Assembly: GCF_011682065.1 (NCBI RefSeq)
Contig: NZ_VUYU01000005.1
Coordinates: 326,484-390,483 of the forward strand
Length of the DNA: 64,000 nucleotides
Reading direction: 5' to 3'
Origin: Massilia rubra
GTDB lineage: Bacteria; Pseudomonadota; Gammaproteobacteria; Burkholderiales; Burkholderiaceae_D
Part shown: positions 43,717 to 53,301 of the stretch, in pieces
Numbering within the stretch: the first letter of the stretch is position 1
How the letters are laid out: each line of letters opens with the position of its first letter
Position numbers and translations under genes: made by a program
Notes under the pieces: generated by a model
What the model was told of the DNA's origin: nothing
What the model saw: only the letters and a program-made list of their open reading frames with translations
Database searches by the model: none

Positions 43717-45540
43717 ATGAAAAAACCGACACCCAAGAAGCCGGCGGCTATCCAGTACGCCATTGTTCCTAAAGACCTGGGCGGACACCTGTTCGACGTC
43801 ACCGTCACCGTGGCCGCACCATCGCCCGAAGGCCAGGTGTTTGCCCTGCCCGCGTGGATCCCGGGCAGCTACATGATCCGCGAATTTTCGCGCAATATCG
43901 TCCAGATCCGCGCCGAATCGAACGGCAAGCCGGTCGCGCTGACAAAGCTCGACAAGCATTCCTGGCAAGCCGCCCCGGTGGCTGGCGCCTTGAGCGTGCA
44001 GTATGAAGTCTATGCATGGGACCTGTCGGTGCGCGCCGCCCACCTGGACCAGACCCACGGCTTCTTCAACGGCACCAGCGTCTATTTGCGCGTGCTGGGG
44101 CAAGAGCAAACGCCGCACGAAGTCGACATCCAGCGTCCGCTTGACGCCGCCGCCAAAACCTGGCGCGTGGCCACCTCGCTGCCGGAACTGGGCGCGAAGC
44201 GCTACGGCTTCGGCACCTACGTAGCTAGCGACTACGATGAACTGATCGACCACCCGGTCGAAATGGGCGACTTTGCGCTGGCCACCTTCAAGGCGCACGG
44301 CATCGCGCACGACATCGTCGTCTCGGGCCGCGTGCCCAACCTCGACATGGCGCGCCTGCAAGCCGACCTGAAAGCCATCTGCGAAACCCAGATCGCCTTT
44401 TTCGAGCCGCGCTCTCGGCGCGCGCCGATGGACCGCTACGTCTTCCTCACCTTGGCCGTGGGCGACGGTTACGGCGGGCTGGAACACCGCGCCTCGACCG
44501 CGCTGATTTGCGCGCGCGCCGACCTGCCCAGCACCGCCGCGCCCAAGGTGGCCGACATCGGCGAGGGTTACCTCAAATTCCTCGGCCTGTGCAGCCACGA
44601 GTATTTTCATACCTGGAATGTCAAGCGCATCAAGCCGGCAGCGTTTGCGCCGTATGACCTGCAAAACGAAACCTACACCCCGCTGCTTTGGCTGTTCGAA
44701 GGCTTCACCAGCTACTACGATGACCTGATGCTGGTCCGCAGCGGCATCATCGGCGAAGCGGCCTACCTCAAGCTGCTCGGCAAAGCCGTCAGCGGCGTGC
44801 TGCGCGGGAGCGGTCGCACCAAGCAAAGCGTGGCCGATTCCAGCTTCGACGCCTGGGGCAAATACTACCGCCAGGACGAGAACGCGCCGAACGCCATCGT
44901 CAGCTATTACGGCAAGGGTTCGCTGATCGCGCTTGCCTTCGACCTGACCATCCGCGCCAAGACCGAGGGCAAGAAGTCGCTCGACGATGTGATGCTGGCG
45001 CTGTGGCAGCGTTACGGCCGGGATTTTTATCCTAGCGTGGGCCGTGGCGTGACCGAGGCCGAAGTCGAAGCGCTGTTCGACGAAATCAGCGGCCTGAAAC
45101 TCAAACCGCTATTCGACAAATACGTGCGCGGCACGGCCGACCTGCCGCTGGCCAGGTTGTATGGGCCGTTCGGGGTCAAGATCGATGACGCGCGCAAGAA
45201 CGCCAAGCCGGCCTTCGACGTCGGCATCGGGCGCGATGGCGGCGACTGCAAACTGACGCAGGTGCACGAAGGCGGCGCCGCCCATCGCGCGGGCCTGTCG
45301 GCAGGCGACATTCTGGTGGCGGTGGAAGGCTTGCGGGTGGCGGGCAGCCCGGCCAACCTCGATGCGCTGCTGTCGCGCTACAAGGTGGGCGACACGGTCG
45401 CCGTGCACGCCTTCCGGCGTGACGAACTGATGACGTTCAGCGTGCAGCTCCAGGGCGACCGGGTGCCGGACGTGAAACTGACGCTGGTCGACGAGCGCAA
45501 GAAAGTAGCGGGTCTGGCGCGTCCGAGCGCGCCGCGTTAG
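43717..45540 (+). CDS. M61 family aminopeptidase with PDZ domain
   Basis: A 607-residue metallopeptidase of the M61 (glycyl aminopeptidase) family. The N-terminal ~200 residues are the M61 beta domain (HLFDVTVTVAAPSPEGQVFALPAWIPGSYMIREFSRNI). The zinc site HEYFH is at residues 294-298 with the third ligand Glu in WLFEGFTSYYDD near 328. A C-terminal PDZ domain lies at about 500-590 (LTQVHEGGAAHRAGLSAGDILVAVEGLRV). No signal peptide is seen. The start at 43717 is an ATG without a clear ribosome site; a GTG at 43672 is an alternative. Confidence 0.93.
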   Translation: MKKPTPKKPAAIQYAIVPKDLGGHLFDVTVTVAAPSPEGQVFALPAWIPGSYMIREFSRNIVQIRAESNGKPVALTKLDKHSWQAAPVAGALSVQYEVYAWDLSVRAAHLDQTHGFFNGTSVYLRVLGQEQTPHEVDIQRPLDAAAKTWRVATSLPELGAKRYGFGTYVASDYDELIDHPVEMGDFALATFKAHGIAHDIVVSGRVPNLDMARLQADLKAICETQIAFFEPRSRRAPMDRYVFLTLAVGDGYGGLEHRASTALICARADLPSTAAPKVADIGEGYLKFLGLCSHEYFHTWNVKRIKPAAFAPYDLQNETYTPLLWLFEGFTSYYDDLMLVRSGIIGEAAYLKLLGKAVSGVLRGSGRTKQSVADSSFDAWGKYYRQDENAPNAIVSYYGKGSLIALAFDLTIRAKTEGKKSLDDVMLALWQRYGRDFYPSVGRGVTEAEVEALFDEISGLKLKPLFDKYVRGTADLPLARLYGPFGVKIDDARKNAKPAFDVGIGRDGGDCKLTQVHEGGAAHRAGLSAGDILVAVEGLRVAGSPANLDALLSRYKVGDTVAVHAFRRDELMTFSVQLQGDRVPDVKLTLVDERKKVAGLARPSAPR

Positions 45541-45547
45541 AACGGGC

Positions 45548-45569
45548 TCCCGCCGCTCGCGCGGCGGGA
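45548..45569. terminator. Strong GC hairpin between convergent genes
   Basis: TCCCGCCGC-TCGC-GCGGCGGGA, a perfect 9-bp stem between the M61 peptidase and trpC stops. There is no T-run on either side, so termination is likely but not certain. Confidence 0.45.
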
Positions 45570-45586
45570 AATGCGCGAAGGCCTGG

Positions 45587-46387
45587 TCAGCTGAACAGGC
45601 GTTGCAACTCCACACCCGGTTCCGGCGCGCGCATGAACGCTTCGCCGACCAGGAAGGCGTGCACATTGGCGTCGCGCATGCGCTTGACGTCGCCTGGCCC
45701 CATGATGCCCGATTCGGTCACCACCAGTTTCTCGGCCGGGATGCGCGGCAGCAGGTCGATGGTCGTTTGCAGCGATGTCTCGAAGGTGCGCAGGTTGCGG
45801 TTGTTGATGCCGACCAGCTTCGTATCGAGCTTGAGCGCGGCCGTCAGTTCATCGCCGTCGTGTACTTCCACCAGCACGTCCATGCCCAGTTCGTGCGCGC
45901 AGGCTTCCAGTTCGGCCATCAGGCCGTGGTCAAGGGCCGACACGATCAGCAAAATCGCATCGGCGCCCATCGCGCGCGCTTCGTAGACCTGGTACATATC
46001 GATCATGAAGTCCTTGCGGATCACCGGGATCTCGCAGGCTGCGCGCGCCTGTTTCAGGTACTCGACCTGGCCCTGGAAGAACTGCACGTCGGTCAGCACC
46101 GACAGGCACGCCGCGCCGTGGCGCGCGTAGCTCTCGGCGATGTTCGCGGGACGGAAGTCGGCGCGCAGTACGCCTTTTGAGGGCGAGGCTTTTTTGACTT
46201 CGGCGATCACGCCCGCGTGGCCGGCTGCAATGTGCTTGCGCAGGCTCGCTTCGAAGCCGCGCAGGCCGCTGCGCAAGGTGCCATCGGTTTCGACTTCGCG
46301 GCGCAGGCTGGCCAGGTCGCGGTGCTTTTTTGCGGCGGCGACTTCGTCAGCCTTGACCGCCAGGATTTTGTTGAGGATATCGGACAT
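45587..46387 (-). CDS. trpC: Indole-3-glycerol-phosphate synthase
   Basis: A 266-residue TIM-barrel enzyme closing the indole ring in tryptophan synthesis (CdRP to indole-3-glycerol phosphate). It starts [21 protein letters not shown]; catalytic-barrel motifs include [16 protein letters not shown] (Lys and phosphate site), [27 protein letters not shown] and [12 protein letters not shown], then [15 protein letters not shown]. Last gene of the trp cluster here, 9 bases after the LysE-type exporter gene. Confidence 0.97.
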   Translation of the reverse strand: MSDILNKILAVKADEVAAAKKHRDLASLRREVETDGTLRSGLRGFEASLRKHIAAGHAGVIAEVKKASPSKGVLRADFRPANIAESYARHGAACLSVLTDVQFFQGQVEYLKQARAACEIPVIRKDFMIDMYQVYEARAMGADAILLIVSALDHGLMAELEACAHELGMDVLVEVHDGDELTAALKLDTKLVGINNRNLRTFETSLQTTIDLLPRIPAEKLVVTESGIMGPGDVKRMRDANVHAFLVGEAFMRAPEPGVELQRLFS

Positions 46388-46396
46388 GGAGAGGCC

Positions 46397-47029
46397 TTAG
46401 TTTTGTTTGGAGAGCGCGAGCTTGATACCGAGCCAGATGAACAGGCCGCCGGTGACGCGGTTAAGCCACAGCGATACATTCGGATTGACCTTGATGCGGG
46501 CGCTGGCCTGCGCCGTGAACAGCGCCAGCGAGGTACACCACAGCATGCCGTTCAGGTTGAAAATGCATCCGAGGATGACAAAGGCGAGCGCCTTGCCGGG
46601 CGCATCGTGCGCGATAAACTGGGGCACGAAGGCGAGGAAGAAGACAGCCACCTTGGGGTTCAGCACATTCGTCAGGAAGCCCTGGGCGAAAATTTTAGCG
46701 TATGGCAGCGGCGGCACGACGATTGGCGCAGCCGGGTCGCGCCGTTTGCTGCGCAGCAGGCCGACCGCCATGTAGATGATGTACGCCGCGCCGACGTACT
46801 TGACGACCATGAAGGCGGTCGCCGACGTGGCCAGGATGGCGGACAGGCCGAGCGCCGCGGCTAATACGTGGATCATGGTGCCGGCGCCGATGCCCATGGT
46901 GGCGGCCACGCCGGCGCGCCAGCCCTGGGTGGCGCTGCGCGTCATGATCAGGAGCGAGTCCGGGCCGGGCATGATGTTGAGCAGCAGGCCGGAGAGGATG
47001 AACAGGGGGAGGTCGTGGATGCCGAACAT
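46397..47029 (-). CDS. LysE/RhtB family amino-acid exporter
   Basis: A 210-residue inner-membrane protein with six predicted helices. Family motif NIMPGPDSLLIMTRSATQGWRAGVAATMGIGAG opens the first loop, then AYIIYMAVGLLRSK and FLTNVLNPKVAVFFLAFVPQFI near residue 130. RhtB members export amino acids or homoserine lactones. It is inserted between trpD and trpC, 9 bases from trpC, so it is probably expressed with them. Export of tryptophan or a related amino acid is an attractive guess but not shown by sequence. Confidence 0.92.
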   Translation of the reverse strand: MFGIHDLPLFILSGLLLNIMPGPDSLLIMTRSATQGWRAGVAATMGIGAGTMIHVLAAALGLSAILATSATAFMVVKYVGAAYIIYMAVGLLRSKRRDPAAPIVVPPLPYAKIFAQGFLTNVLNPKVAVFFLAFVPQFIAHDAPGKALAFVILGCIFNLNGMLWCTSLALFTAQASARIKVNPNVSLWLNRVTGGLFIWLGIKLALSKQN

Positions 47030-47044
47030 GGCGCAAAATCCTAG

Positions 47045-47139
47045 CCGTCATTCCCGCGCAGGCGGGAATCCAAGGCGTAGTCGATTAACGTAGGCGTCTT
47101 AGATTCCCGCCGAGGGCCGCCTTGGCGCGGGAATGACGG
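47045..47139. repeat. Inverted-repeat element, dRS3-like
   Basis: 95 bases bounded by inverted copies of CCGTCATTCCCGCG. The left end contains ATTCCC-N8-GGGAAT, the pattern of dRS3-type extragenic repeats known in Neisseria and other betaproteobacteria. It lies between trpD and the LysE-type gene. Confidence 0.75.
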
Positions 47140-47185
47140 TTTTGAGTTTTGAGGCACAGGCACCTTCCAGTCGATACTACGACGT

Positions 47186-48217
47186 TCAGGCACCTAACTG
47201 CTGGGTCACCTGGACAAACTGGTCGACCTTGGCCCGCGCGGCGCCCGATTCGATCGCCTCGCGTGCTTTTTTCAGGCCATCTTCAATCGAACTGGCCACG
47301 CCCGCCGCATACAAGGCCGTACCCGCATTGAGCGCCACGATATCGTACGCCGCACCCGGCTCGCCATTGAGCGCTTCCATCATCTTGATCTTCGACTCTT
47401 CCGCATTCGCCACCTTCAGGTTGCGGCTGGCGATCATCGGCAGGCCGAAGTCTTCGGGATGAATCTCGTATTCGCGGATTTCGCCGTTGACCAGTTCACC
47501 GACCATGGTGGCCGCGCCGAGCGAGACTTCATCCATATTGTCGCGCCCATACACCACCACCGCATGCTGTGCGCCGAGGCGCTGCAGCACGCGCACCTGG
47601 ATGCCCACCAGATCCTGGTGGAACACGCCCATCAGGATATTCGGCGCGCCGGCCGGATTGGTCAGCGGCCCGAGGATATTGAAAATGGTGCGCACGCCCA
47701 GTTCGCGCCGCACCGGCGCCGCATGCTTCATGGCGGCATGGTGGTTCGGTGCGAACATGAAGCCGATGCCGGTCTGCGCGATCGACTGCGCGATCTGCTC
47801 GGGCGAGAGGTTGATGTTCGCGCCGAGCGACTCGATCACGTCGGCGCTGCCGGACGACGACGACACGCTGCGTCCGCCGTGCTTGGCCACGCGCGCGCCG
47901 GCGGCGGCGGCCACGAACATCGCCGTGGTCGAAATATTGAAAGTGTGGGCGCCGTCGCCACCGGTGCCGACGATGTCGAGCAGGTGGGTGGTGTCGGCCA
48001 TCGGCACTTTTGTCGAGAACTCGCGCATCACTTGCGCGGCGGCGGCGATTTCGCCGATGGTTTCCTTTTTCACGCGCAGGCCGAGCGTGAGCGCGGCGAT
48101 CATGGTGGGCGACATTTCGCCCGACATGATCTGGCGGAACAGGTGCAGCATCTCGTCGTGGAAAATTTCGCGGTGTTCGATACAGCGCAGCAGTGCTTCT
48201 TGTGGGGTGATCGGCAT
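47186..48217 (-). CDS. trpD: Anthranilate phosphoribosyltransferase
   Basis: A 343-residue enzyme joining anthranilate to phosphoribosyl pyrophosphate, second step of the tryptophan branch. Signature motifs: [18 protein letters not shown] (PRPP loop), [58 protein letters not shown] and [17 protein letters not shown]. It begins 25 bases after trpG. Downstream the dRS3-like repeat and the LysE-type gene separate it from trpC. Confidence 0.98.
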   Translation of the reverse strand: MPITPQEALLRCIEHREIFHDEMLHLFRQIMSGEMSPTMIAALTLGLRVKKETIGEIAAAAQVMREFSTKVPMADTTHLLDIVGTGGDGAHTFNISTTAMFVAAAAGARVAKHGGRSVSSSSGSADVIESLGANINLSPEQIAQSIAQTGIGFMFAPNHHAAMKHAAPVRRELGVRTIFNILGPLTNPAGAPNILMGVFHQDLVGIQVRVLQRLGAQHAVVVYGRDNMDEVSLGAATMVGELVNGEIREYEIHPEDFGLPMIASRNLKVANAEESKIKMMEALNGEPGAAYDIVALNAGTALYAAGVASSIEDGLKKAREAIESGAARAKVDQFVQVTQQLGA

Positions 48218-48242
48218 GACAGCTCCTTGATACGGGCAGGTG

Positions 48243-48806
48243 TTAGCGTTCGAGAAAATTCTTCAGCAGGGCATGGCCATGCTCGGACAGGATCGATTCT
48301 GGGTGAAACTGCACACCCTCGATATCGAATTCCCTGTGCCGCACGCCCATGATCTCGCCGTCGTCGGTCCATGCCGTCACTTCCAGGCAGGCCGGGAGCG
48401 ACGCGCGCTCGATCGCCAGCGAGTGATAGCGGATGACCGTAAACGGACTCGGAAGATTCTTGAACACGCCCACGCCGGTGTGCGCGATCACTGAAGTTTT
48501 GCCATGCATGACCTGCTTGGCGCGAATGACCTTGCCGCCGAACGCGGCGCCGATGGCCTGGTGGCCGAGGCACACGCCGAGGATCGGCAGCTTGCCCTTG
48601 AACTGCTCCAGGATGGAGATCGAGATCCCGGCTTCGGCCGGGGTCTTGGGACCGGGCGAGATGCAGATGCGGTCCGGCCGCATCGCGCTGATCTCGTCGA
48701 TCGTGATTTCGTCGTTGCGCACTGTGCGCACGTCCTCGCCCAACTCACCGAAATACTGCACCAGGTTGTAGGTGAACGAGTCGTAGTTATCGATCATCAG
48801 CAGCAT
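48243..48806 (-). CDS. trpG: Anthranilate synthase component II (glutamine amidotransferase)
   Basis: A 187-residue class I glutamine amidotransferase that feeds ammonia to TrpE. It starts [23 protein letters not shown] at 48806, after GGGGAGAT. The catalytic Cys is C79 in [15 protein letters not shown]; the His-Glu pair lies in [13 protein letters not shown]. The trpE stop and this start are one base apart (TGAGATG), so the two are translationally coupled. It may also serve p-aminobenzoate synthesis, as in many betaproteobacteria. Confidence 0.97.
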   Translation of the reverse strand: MLLMIDNYDSFTYNLVQYFGELGEDVRTVRNDEITIDEISAMRPDRICISPGPKTPAEAGISISILEQFKGKLPILGVCLGHQAIGAAFGGKVIRAKQVMHGKTSVIAHTGVGVFKNLPSPFTVIRYHSLAIERASLPACLEVTAWTDDGEIMGVRHREFDIEGVQFHPESILSEHGHALLKNFLER

Positions 48807-48807
48807 C

Positions 48808-50304
48808 TCAGATCTCCCCATCCAGGCCGTCTTGCACTTGCTCGGCTGCGCGCAGGACCGCGCGCGCCTTGCTTTCGGTTTCCTGCCATTCCATCTCGGG
48901 GACCGAATCGGCCACAATGCCGGCTGCGGCCTGCACGTACAGCATGCCGTCCTTGATCACGCCGGTGCGGATTGCGATCGCCACATCCATCTCGCCGCCA
49001 AACGACAGGTAACCGCAGGCGCCGCCGTAGATGCCGCGCTTGGTCGGTTCGAGTTCGTCGATCACTTCCATGGCGCGCACTTTCGGCGCGCCGGTCAGGG
49101 TGCCGGCCGGGAAGGTCGCGCGCAGCACGTCCAGGTTGGACATGCCATCCTTGAGCGTGCCTTCGACGTTCGAGACGATGTGCTGCACATGCGAGTATTT
49201 TTCGACGACCATGCGTTCGGTGACCTTGACGCTGCCGATCTCGGAGATGCGCCCCAGGTCATTGCGCGCCAGGTCGATCAGCATGACGTGTTCGGCGATC
49301 TCTTTCGGGTCGGCCAGCAGCTCTTTCGACAGTTCGGCGTCGCGCTCCGGCGTGGCGCCGCGTGGACGGGTGCCGGCGATCGGGCGCAGGGTGACTTTTT
49401 TGGTACCGTCGGACGCGGTCTCGTTGCGCACCAAAATCTCGGGCGAGGCGCCGACGATCTGCATGTCGCCGAAGTTATAGAAGTACATGTACGGCGATGG
49501 ATTCAAGGAACGCAGGGCGCGGTACAGGGTCAGTGGATTGTCCACGTACGGCTTGCGGATGCGCTGGCCGATCTGCACCTGCATCAGGTCTCCCGCCATC
49601 ACGTATTCGTGGGCGCGCGCGACCGCCTTGAGGTAATCCTCTTTGCTGAAGTCGCGCACCGCTTCGGTACGCACCGAGCTCGATGTGACCGGCGCGTCGA
49701 CGCCACGGCGCAGCATCATGCGCAGGTCTTTCAGGCGCTGGCGCGCTTTGGAATAGGCTTCCGGTTGCGCGGTGTCGGCGTACACGATCAGATACAGCTT
49801 GCCGGACAGGTTGTCGATGACCGCCAGTTCCTCGGTCACCATCAGCTCGATGTCGGGCAGGCCCAGGTCGTCCTTCGGCTGCGTGTCGGCCAGCTTGCGC
49901 TCGATGTGGCGCACGGTGTCGTAGCCGAAGTAGCCGGCCAGGCCGCCGCAAAAGCGCGGCAGGCCCGGACGCAGCGCCACTTTGAAGCGCGCCTGGTACT
50001 GTTCGATGAAGTCGAGCGGATTGCCGTCGTGGGTTTCGATCACGACGCCGTTTTTGACGATTTCGGTGCGCGCGCCGAAAGTGCGCAGCACCGTCGTGGC
50101 GGGCAGGCCGATGAAGGAATAGCGGCCAAAACGCTCGCCGCCGACCACCGATTCGAGCAGGAAGGTGTTCTTTCCGGCGTTTTGGGTCTGGGCCAGCTTG
50201 AGGTACAGCGTGAGGGGCGTTTCGAGATCGGCGAAGGCTTCCGAGATCAATGGAATGCGGTTGAAGCCTTCGTTGGCCAACGATTTGAATTCGAGTTCGG
50301 TCAT
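48808..50304 (-). CDS. trpE: Anthranilate synthase component I
   Basis: A 498-residue enzyme converting chorismate to anthranilate. It starts [23 protein letters not shown] is 6 bases before 50304, and an earlier ATG at 50316 overlaps that site and lacks one. The N-terminal feedback region contains [18 protein letters not shown] (serine of the tryptophan-binding LLES element). The catalytic domain has [37 protein letters not shown] and [32 protein letters not shown]. It is preceded by a leader peptide and attenuator. Confidence 0.97.
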   Translation of the reverse strand: MTELEFKSLANEGFNRIPLISEAFADLETPLTLYLKLAQTQNAGKNTFLLESVVGGERFGRYSFIGLPATTVLRTFGARTEIVKNGVVIETHDGNPLDFIEQYQARFKVALRPGLPRFCGGLAGYFGYDTVRHIERKLADTQPKDDLGLPDIELMVTEELAVIDNLSGKLYLIVYADTAQPEAYSKARQRLKDLRMMLRRGVDAPVTSSSVRTEAVRDFSKEDYLKAVARAHEYVMAGDLMQVQIGQRIRKPYVDNPLTLYRALRSLNPSPYMYFYNFGDMQIVGASPEILVRNETASDGTKKVTLRPIAGTRPRGATPERDAELSKELLADPKEIAEHVMLIDLARNDLGRISEIGSVKVTERMVVEKYSHVQHIVSNVEGTLKDGMSNLDVLRATFPAGTLTGAPKVRAMEVIDELEPTKRGIYGGACGYLSFGGEMDVAIAIRTGVIKDGMLYVQAAAGIVADSVPEMEWQETESKARAVLRAAEQVQDGLDGEI

Positions 50305-50348
50305 GCTTTTCTCCATGCCGCCATGGCGTGTGCGCGGGCGGTGGGTTT

Positions 50349-50383
50349 CAAAAAACCTGCCGGCGCAAAAAGGCGGCCGACAG
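50349..50383 (-). terminator. trp attenuator terminator
   Basis: Minus-strand hairpin CTGTCGGC / GCCGGCAG (50357-50383, one G-U pair) followed by G and six T, lying after the Trp-rich leader peptide and before trpE. It is the terminator half of a transcription attenuator. Confidence 0.75.
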
Positions 50384-50397
50384 CAATCAATACGGGG

Positions 50398-50484
50398 TCA
50401 CTTAGCCCAGGATTGCCAGCGTCGCCAAAGCCAGGCCTCAATCGAGCCGGTTTGGGTGACATTGTGTTTTTTGATGAAAAACAT
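50398..50484 (-). CDS. trpL: trp operon leader peptide
   Basis: A 28-residue leader: MFFIKKHNVTQTGSIEAW then LWRRWQSWAK, with four Trp in the last eleven residues (W-L-W-R-R-W-Q-S-W). It ends 15 bases before the attenuator hairpin. Ribosome stalling at the Trp codons when charged tRNA-Trp is scarce would favour an alternative fold and let transcription enter trpE. No strong ribosome site was seen, as is common for leaders. The gph stop is 14 bases upstream, so the promoter must lie in or before gph. Confidence 0.8.
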   Translation of the reverse strand: MFFIKKHNVTQTGSIEAWLWRRWQSWAK

Positions 50485-50498
50485 ATGTGGTGGAGGTT

Positions 50499-51212
50499 TT
50501 AGTTTGCGTTGTTGTTGTGCGAACGAATCCGCGTTGCAGCATCTACAAGTGAGATAACTATACCATCGGAATCGGTTTCGTGTATAGCCCGCCCGTGGTT
50601 GTAACCATACGGTACCGTCAGCACAAAGCAGCCGGCCGCGCGCGCCGCCTCGGCGTCGTTGGACGAGTCGCCGATGGCCACCACTTGCGAGGGCGCCAGC
50701 TTGAAGTCGGCGCAGACCTGCAGCAGCGGCATCGGGTCGGGTTTTTTGCGTGGCAGCGAGTCGCCGCCGTAGACCACCTCGAAATACGGCGCCAGGCCCT
50801 TTTGCGCCAGCAGCGGGGTGGCGAAGGCGATCGGTTTGTTGGTCACGCAGGCCAGGCGCAGGCCGTCGGCTTTCATCGCTTCCAGGCCGTCGATCACGCC
50901 GTCGTACAGCGCGCTATGGTCGCCGTTAATCGCCAGGTAGTGGCTCTGGTAGGAGGCCATGGCGTCGTCGAAGCGCTGTTCCACGCCGGCGGCGTCGTTG
51001 TCGAGCGCGAGGACGCTGCGGATCAGGTTTTCGGAGCCTTTGCCGATCATCAGCGCGATTTGCTGCTGCGTGATCGGCGCGTAGCCGAATTGTCCGCGCA
51101 TGGCGTTGATGGCGACGTGGAAGTCGGGCAGGGTGTCGAGCATGGTGCCATCGAGGTCGATGATGACGGCGCGTATGGGGCTGTGCCCGGACTTGAGAGA
51201 GTTGGTCAACAT
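50499..51212 (-). CDS. gph: Phosphoglycolate phosphatase
   Basis: A 237-residue HAD-superfamily phosphatase that removes phosphate from 2-phosphoglycolate, a repair and photorespiratory by-product. Start MLTNSLKSGHSPIRAVIIDLDGTMLDTLPDF. Motif I DLDGT, the cap domain with GFG/KGSENL, motif II VTNKP, and motif III/IV AIGDSSNDAEAARAAG are present. The link to trp genes is a common betaproteobacterial arrangement (rpe-gph-trpE), here with rpe displaced by ~5.4 kb. Confidence 0.92.
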   Translation of the reverse strand: MLTNSLKSGHSPIRAVIIDLDGTMLDTLPDFHVAINAMRGQFGYAPITQQQIALMIGKGSENLIRSVLALDNDAAGVEQRFDDAMASYQSHYLAINGDHSALYDGVIDGLEAMKADGLRLACVTNKPIAFATPLLAQKGLAPYFEVVYGGDSLPRKKPDPMPLLQVCADFKLAPSQVVAIGDSSNDAEAARAAGCFVLTVPYGYNHGRAIHETDSDGIVISLVDAATRIRSHNNNAN

Positions 51213-51342
51213 GGGATAGGGTCGGTTAGGGGCGTCGATCGGATGGCGCAGCGCAGACGCACGGGCGCATTCGTCGATCCGCGATCGGGCAGCTGGCCGC
51301 GTCGCCATGCGGCATGGCTGCCATCACAAGGCGACGGGACGT

Positions 51343-51792
51343 TTATTGAGCCGCCGGGGTTTCGGGTGCAGCTCGTTGACCGGATTGGTCGGGGGCCTTG
51401 TTTGTCCGGACGATTGTCGCGAGCGTCGATCCGCCAGCCTGTTCGCAATTGGGGGCGGCACCGGTCCACTTGATCGACTGGCCGCGCACCACGGGACGTA
51501 CCAGGCGCCATGGGAAGAAGCCAAAGCGCTGCGAGCCGGCATAGTTAATAATGGCGTCGCCACCTTCCGCTCTGGCGCGTTGGGACAATTCCCCAAGGAG
51601 CTCCGCAACGCCGCCATACGTCCCTTTAGCCACTTTGACTTTCCTTAGCACCGTGTAGGTGAACTCGGCTGGCGGGACGCCAGCGAAAAAGCAGAAATTG
51701 TTCGGATCGGACTGTGGCGCCGCCTCTTCCGCCGCAGAGGCGGTATTGAGGAAGGCAAGCGAAAGGAGGCAGCAAAGCGAAATTTTGTTCAT
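51343..51792 (-). CDS. Exported protein of unknown function
   Basis: A 149-residue protein with signal MNKISLCCLLSLAFLNTASA. The mature part has two Cys (NNFCFFAG, APNCEQAG) and a central segment YTVLRKVKVAKGTYGGVAELLGELSQRARAEGGDAIINYAG reminiscent of small YbjQ/RcsF-like envelope proteins, though not close enough to name. First gene beyond gph in the 51-57 kb accessory stretch, same strand. Function unknown. Confidence 0.65.
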   Translation of the reverse strand: MNKISLCCLLSLAFLNTASAAEEAAPQSDPNNFCFFAGVPPAEFTYTVLRKVKVAKGTYGGVAELLGELSQRARAEGGDAIINYAGSQRFGFFPWRLVRPVVRGQSIKWTGAAPNCEQAGGSTLATIVRTNKAPDQSGQRAAPETPAAQ

Positions 51793-52055
51793 GTTGAGGT
51801 GTGGCTTTCGTTAAATTTTAGTGCAAATTGGCAATATTTCGGTGCAGGGAGCGAGTATGAGCTGAAATTGGCAATTCATCAATACGGCGTGTATCGTTCT
51901 GCGCCACGTTGCGCATCTGGTTGACGTGGAATGGGCGCAATGAGCTTGGGGGGATGTTCGCGGATCTGGCATCGTGGCGCCTCCAGTGACCGGTTTGATA
52001 CAACCGGCGGGAACCTCGCGCCACGCAGTGGTGCCAGACCTCGACAAGCGTAGCG
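51793..52055. other. Intergenic region, no gene
   Basis: About 260 bases in the accessory stretch. An inverted repeat CCGGTT-TGATAC-AACCGG lies at 51991-52008. No convincing open frame. Confidence 0.35.
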
Positions 52056-52257
52056 ATGGGCGCAGATATTCATTTCTTATCTCTGCGTCCCATTTTCACG
52101 ATGCAGCTGGTTGACGCTGTCCGAGTTCAGGCTCGTGGTGGCAGGCGCAGGCCACGTGGAACGGGGTTTGTCGCTGGAGTGCCGCCCGACCATCGACATG
52201 GTCGCCAACATCGAAGAGCGTGGGTACTTTTGCCGCATAATTTTCTGGTTCGACTTC
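52056..52257 (+). pseudogene. Decayed copy of the MGADIH-family gene
   Basis: The first six codons (MGADIH) and flanking bases are identical to those of the intact gene at 53302-53805 over 21 bases. The next ~110 codons of the family are missing: the copy jumps to a segment matching FISAPHYSRC of the intact gene (out of frame), shifts frame again near 52100, and then follows its C-terminus closely (SWLTLSEFRLVV, then LECRPTIDMVANIEERGYFCRIIFWFDF). So it is a duplicate reduced by an internal deletion and a frameshift. It runs into the next gene without a stop of its own. Confidence 0.75.
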
Positions 52258-52392
52258 AGGGGCCTCGAAAAACCTGGTGCGCGGCGTCTGCCTTTGCATC
52301 CGCGCCGCCGGGGATGCTTGCCAAGGTATTTGCCACAACCCTTTCAGAAAGCACCATTGATACCTCCAATTGCGGCGAGCCGCGTCCGGTTC

Positions 52393-53265
52393 ATGTCGCG
52401 TCGTGTCGTCGCCGTGCTTCGCATCGGCCTGTTGTTGATATTGCTCGCGCTCGTCGTGTGGGGCTGGTCCCTGCCCAGGGAAGTGCAGTTCGGTTCGGGA
52501 GTGACTGCCCGTCGCGCCTTTACTGTTGAGGAGGCGCGCACGACAGGAGCCATCCAGGGCAAGGTCGTCGATCTGGAAACTGGCTTGCCGCTTCAGGGTG
52601 TGCTGGTCTCTGTCGACCACGACAGCCCCACGTCCGACTACGTTTCTGACCGGACGGGAGCGTCGGGCGAGTTTGGATTGGCGCTGCTGGTGCCGGGTGT
52701 TGTGACGGTCGACATCGGTCGGACCGATCTGCTGGCGCAACGGCGAGATGTTGCCGTCGAGGCCGGCAAGACCACGCGGCTGAACGTCAAGCTAGCCAAA
52801 GCGCCACCGCCGTGCTGCCAACTGGCAGGCAAGTGGAGGGTAGAGTTGACGATTGATCCGGGCACGCCCTCGAATGTATCCGCAAGCAATATCAGCGGGA
52901 CGGTTCGGTTCAGGTCGGGCTTGTGGGCGCGTGTGACGGCGCCATCCGATCCGGATAAGGCCCTGTACCAGGAGTACGGCAGCTTTCATATCGATTGGCG
53001 GCCCTTCCTGGGTTATTGGGCAACAGAGGTGGCCAAAGATGTATACGCTCCGGACAATGGCTGGATGGCGGCGTATATGTTCAATGACGCGGCTGGCACC
53101 GTCCTGAGCGGGGACCGCGTTGACATGCTCTTCCAGGGAGGACTTTCCCATGACCGGATCTCGCTGAGCGGCAATATCGACAAGGACGGTATCCTGCGCG
53201 GCCGCTGGTGCAATATGGGTTTTACCTGTTCCAGCACAGGCGATTTCGTGATGACGAGAATGTAA
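52393..53265 (+). CDS. Membrane-anchored protein with carboxypeptidase-regulatory-like domain
   Basis: A 290-residue protein. The start at 52393 gives MSRRVVAVLRIGLLLILLALVVWGW, a signal anchor. Residues ~55-135 form a carboxypeptidase-regulatory-like (Ig-type) beta domain (GAIQGKVVDLETGLPLQGVLVSVDHDS, ASGEFGLALLVPGVVTVDI). The remaining ~150 residues (PCCQLAGKWRVELTIDPG, ILRGRWCNMGFTCSSTGDFVM) are unassigned. It lies between the decayed and intact MGADIH genes on the same strand and could be part of that duplicated block. Function unknown. Confidence 0.65.
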   Translation: MSRRVVAVLRIGLLLILLALVVWGWSLPREVQFGSGVTARRAFTVEEARTTGAIQGKVVDLETGLPLQGVLVSVDHDSPTSDYVSDRTGASGEFGLALLVPGVVTVDIGRTDLLAQRRDVAVEAGKTTRLNVKLAKAPPPCCQLAGKWRVELTIDPGTPSNVSASNISGTVRFRSGLWARVTAPSDPDKALYQEYGSFHIDWRPFLGYWATEVAKDVYAPDNGWMAAYMFNDAAGTVLSGDRVDMLFQGGLSHDRISLSGNIDKDGILRGRWCNMGFTCSSTGDFVMTRM

Positions 53266-53301
53266 GCATCCCCGCACGCTAACAGATTGATAAGGACCAG
53301 G

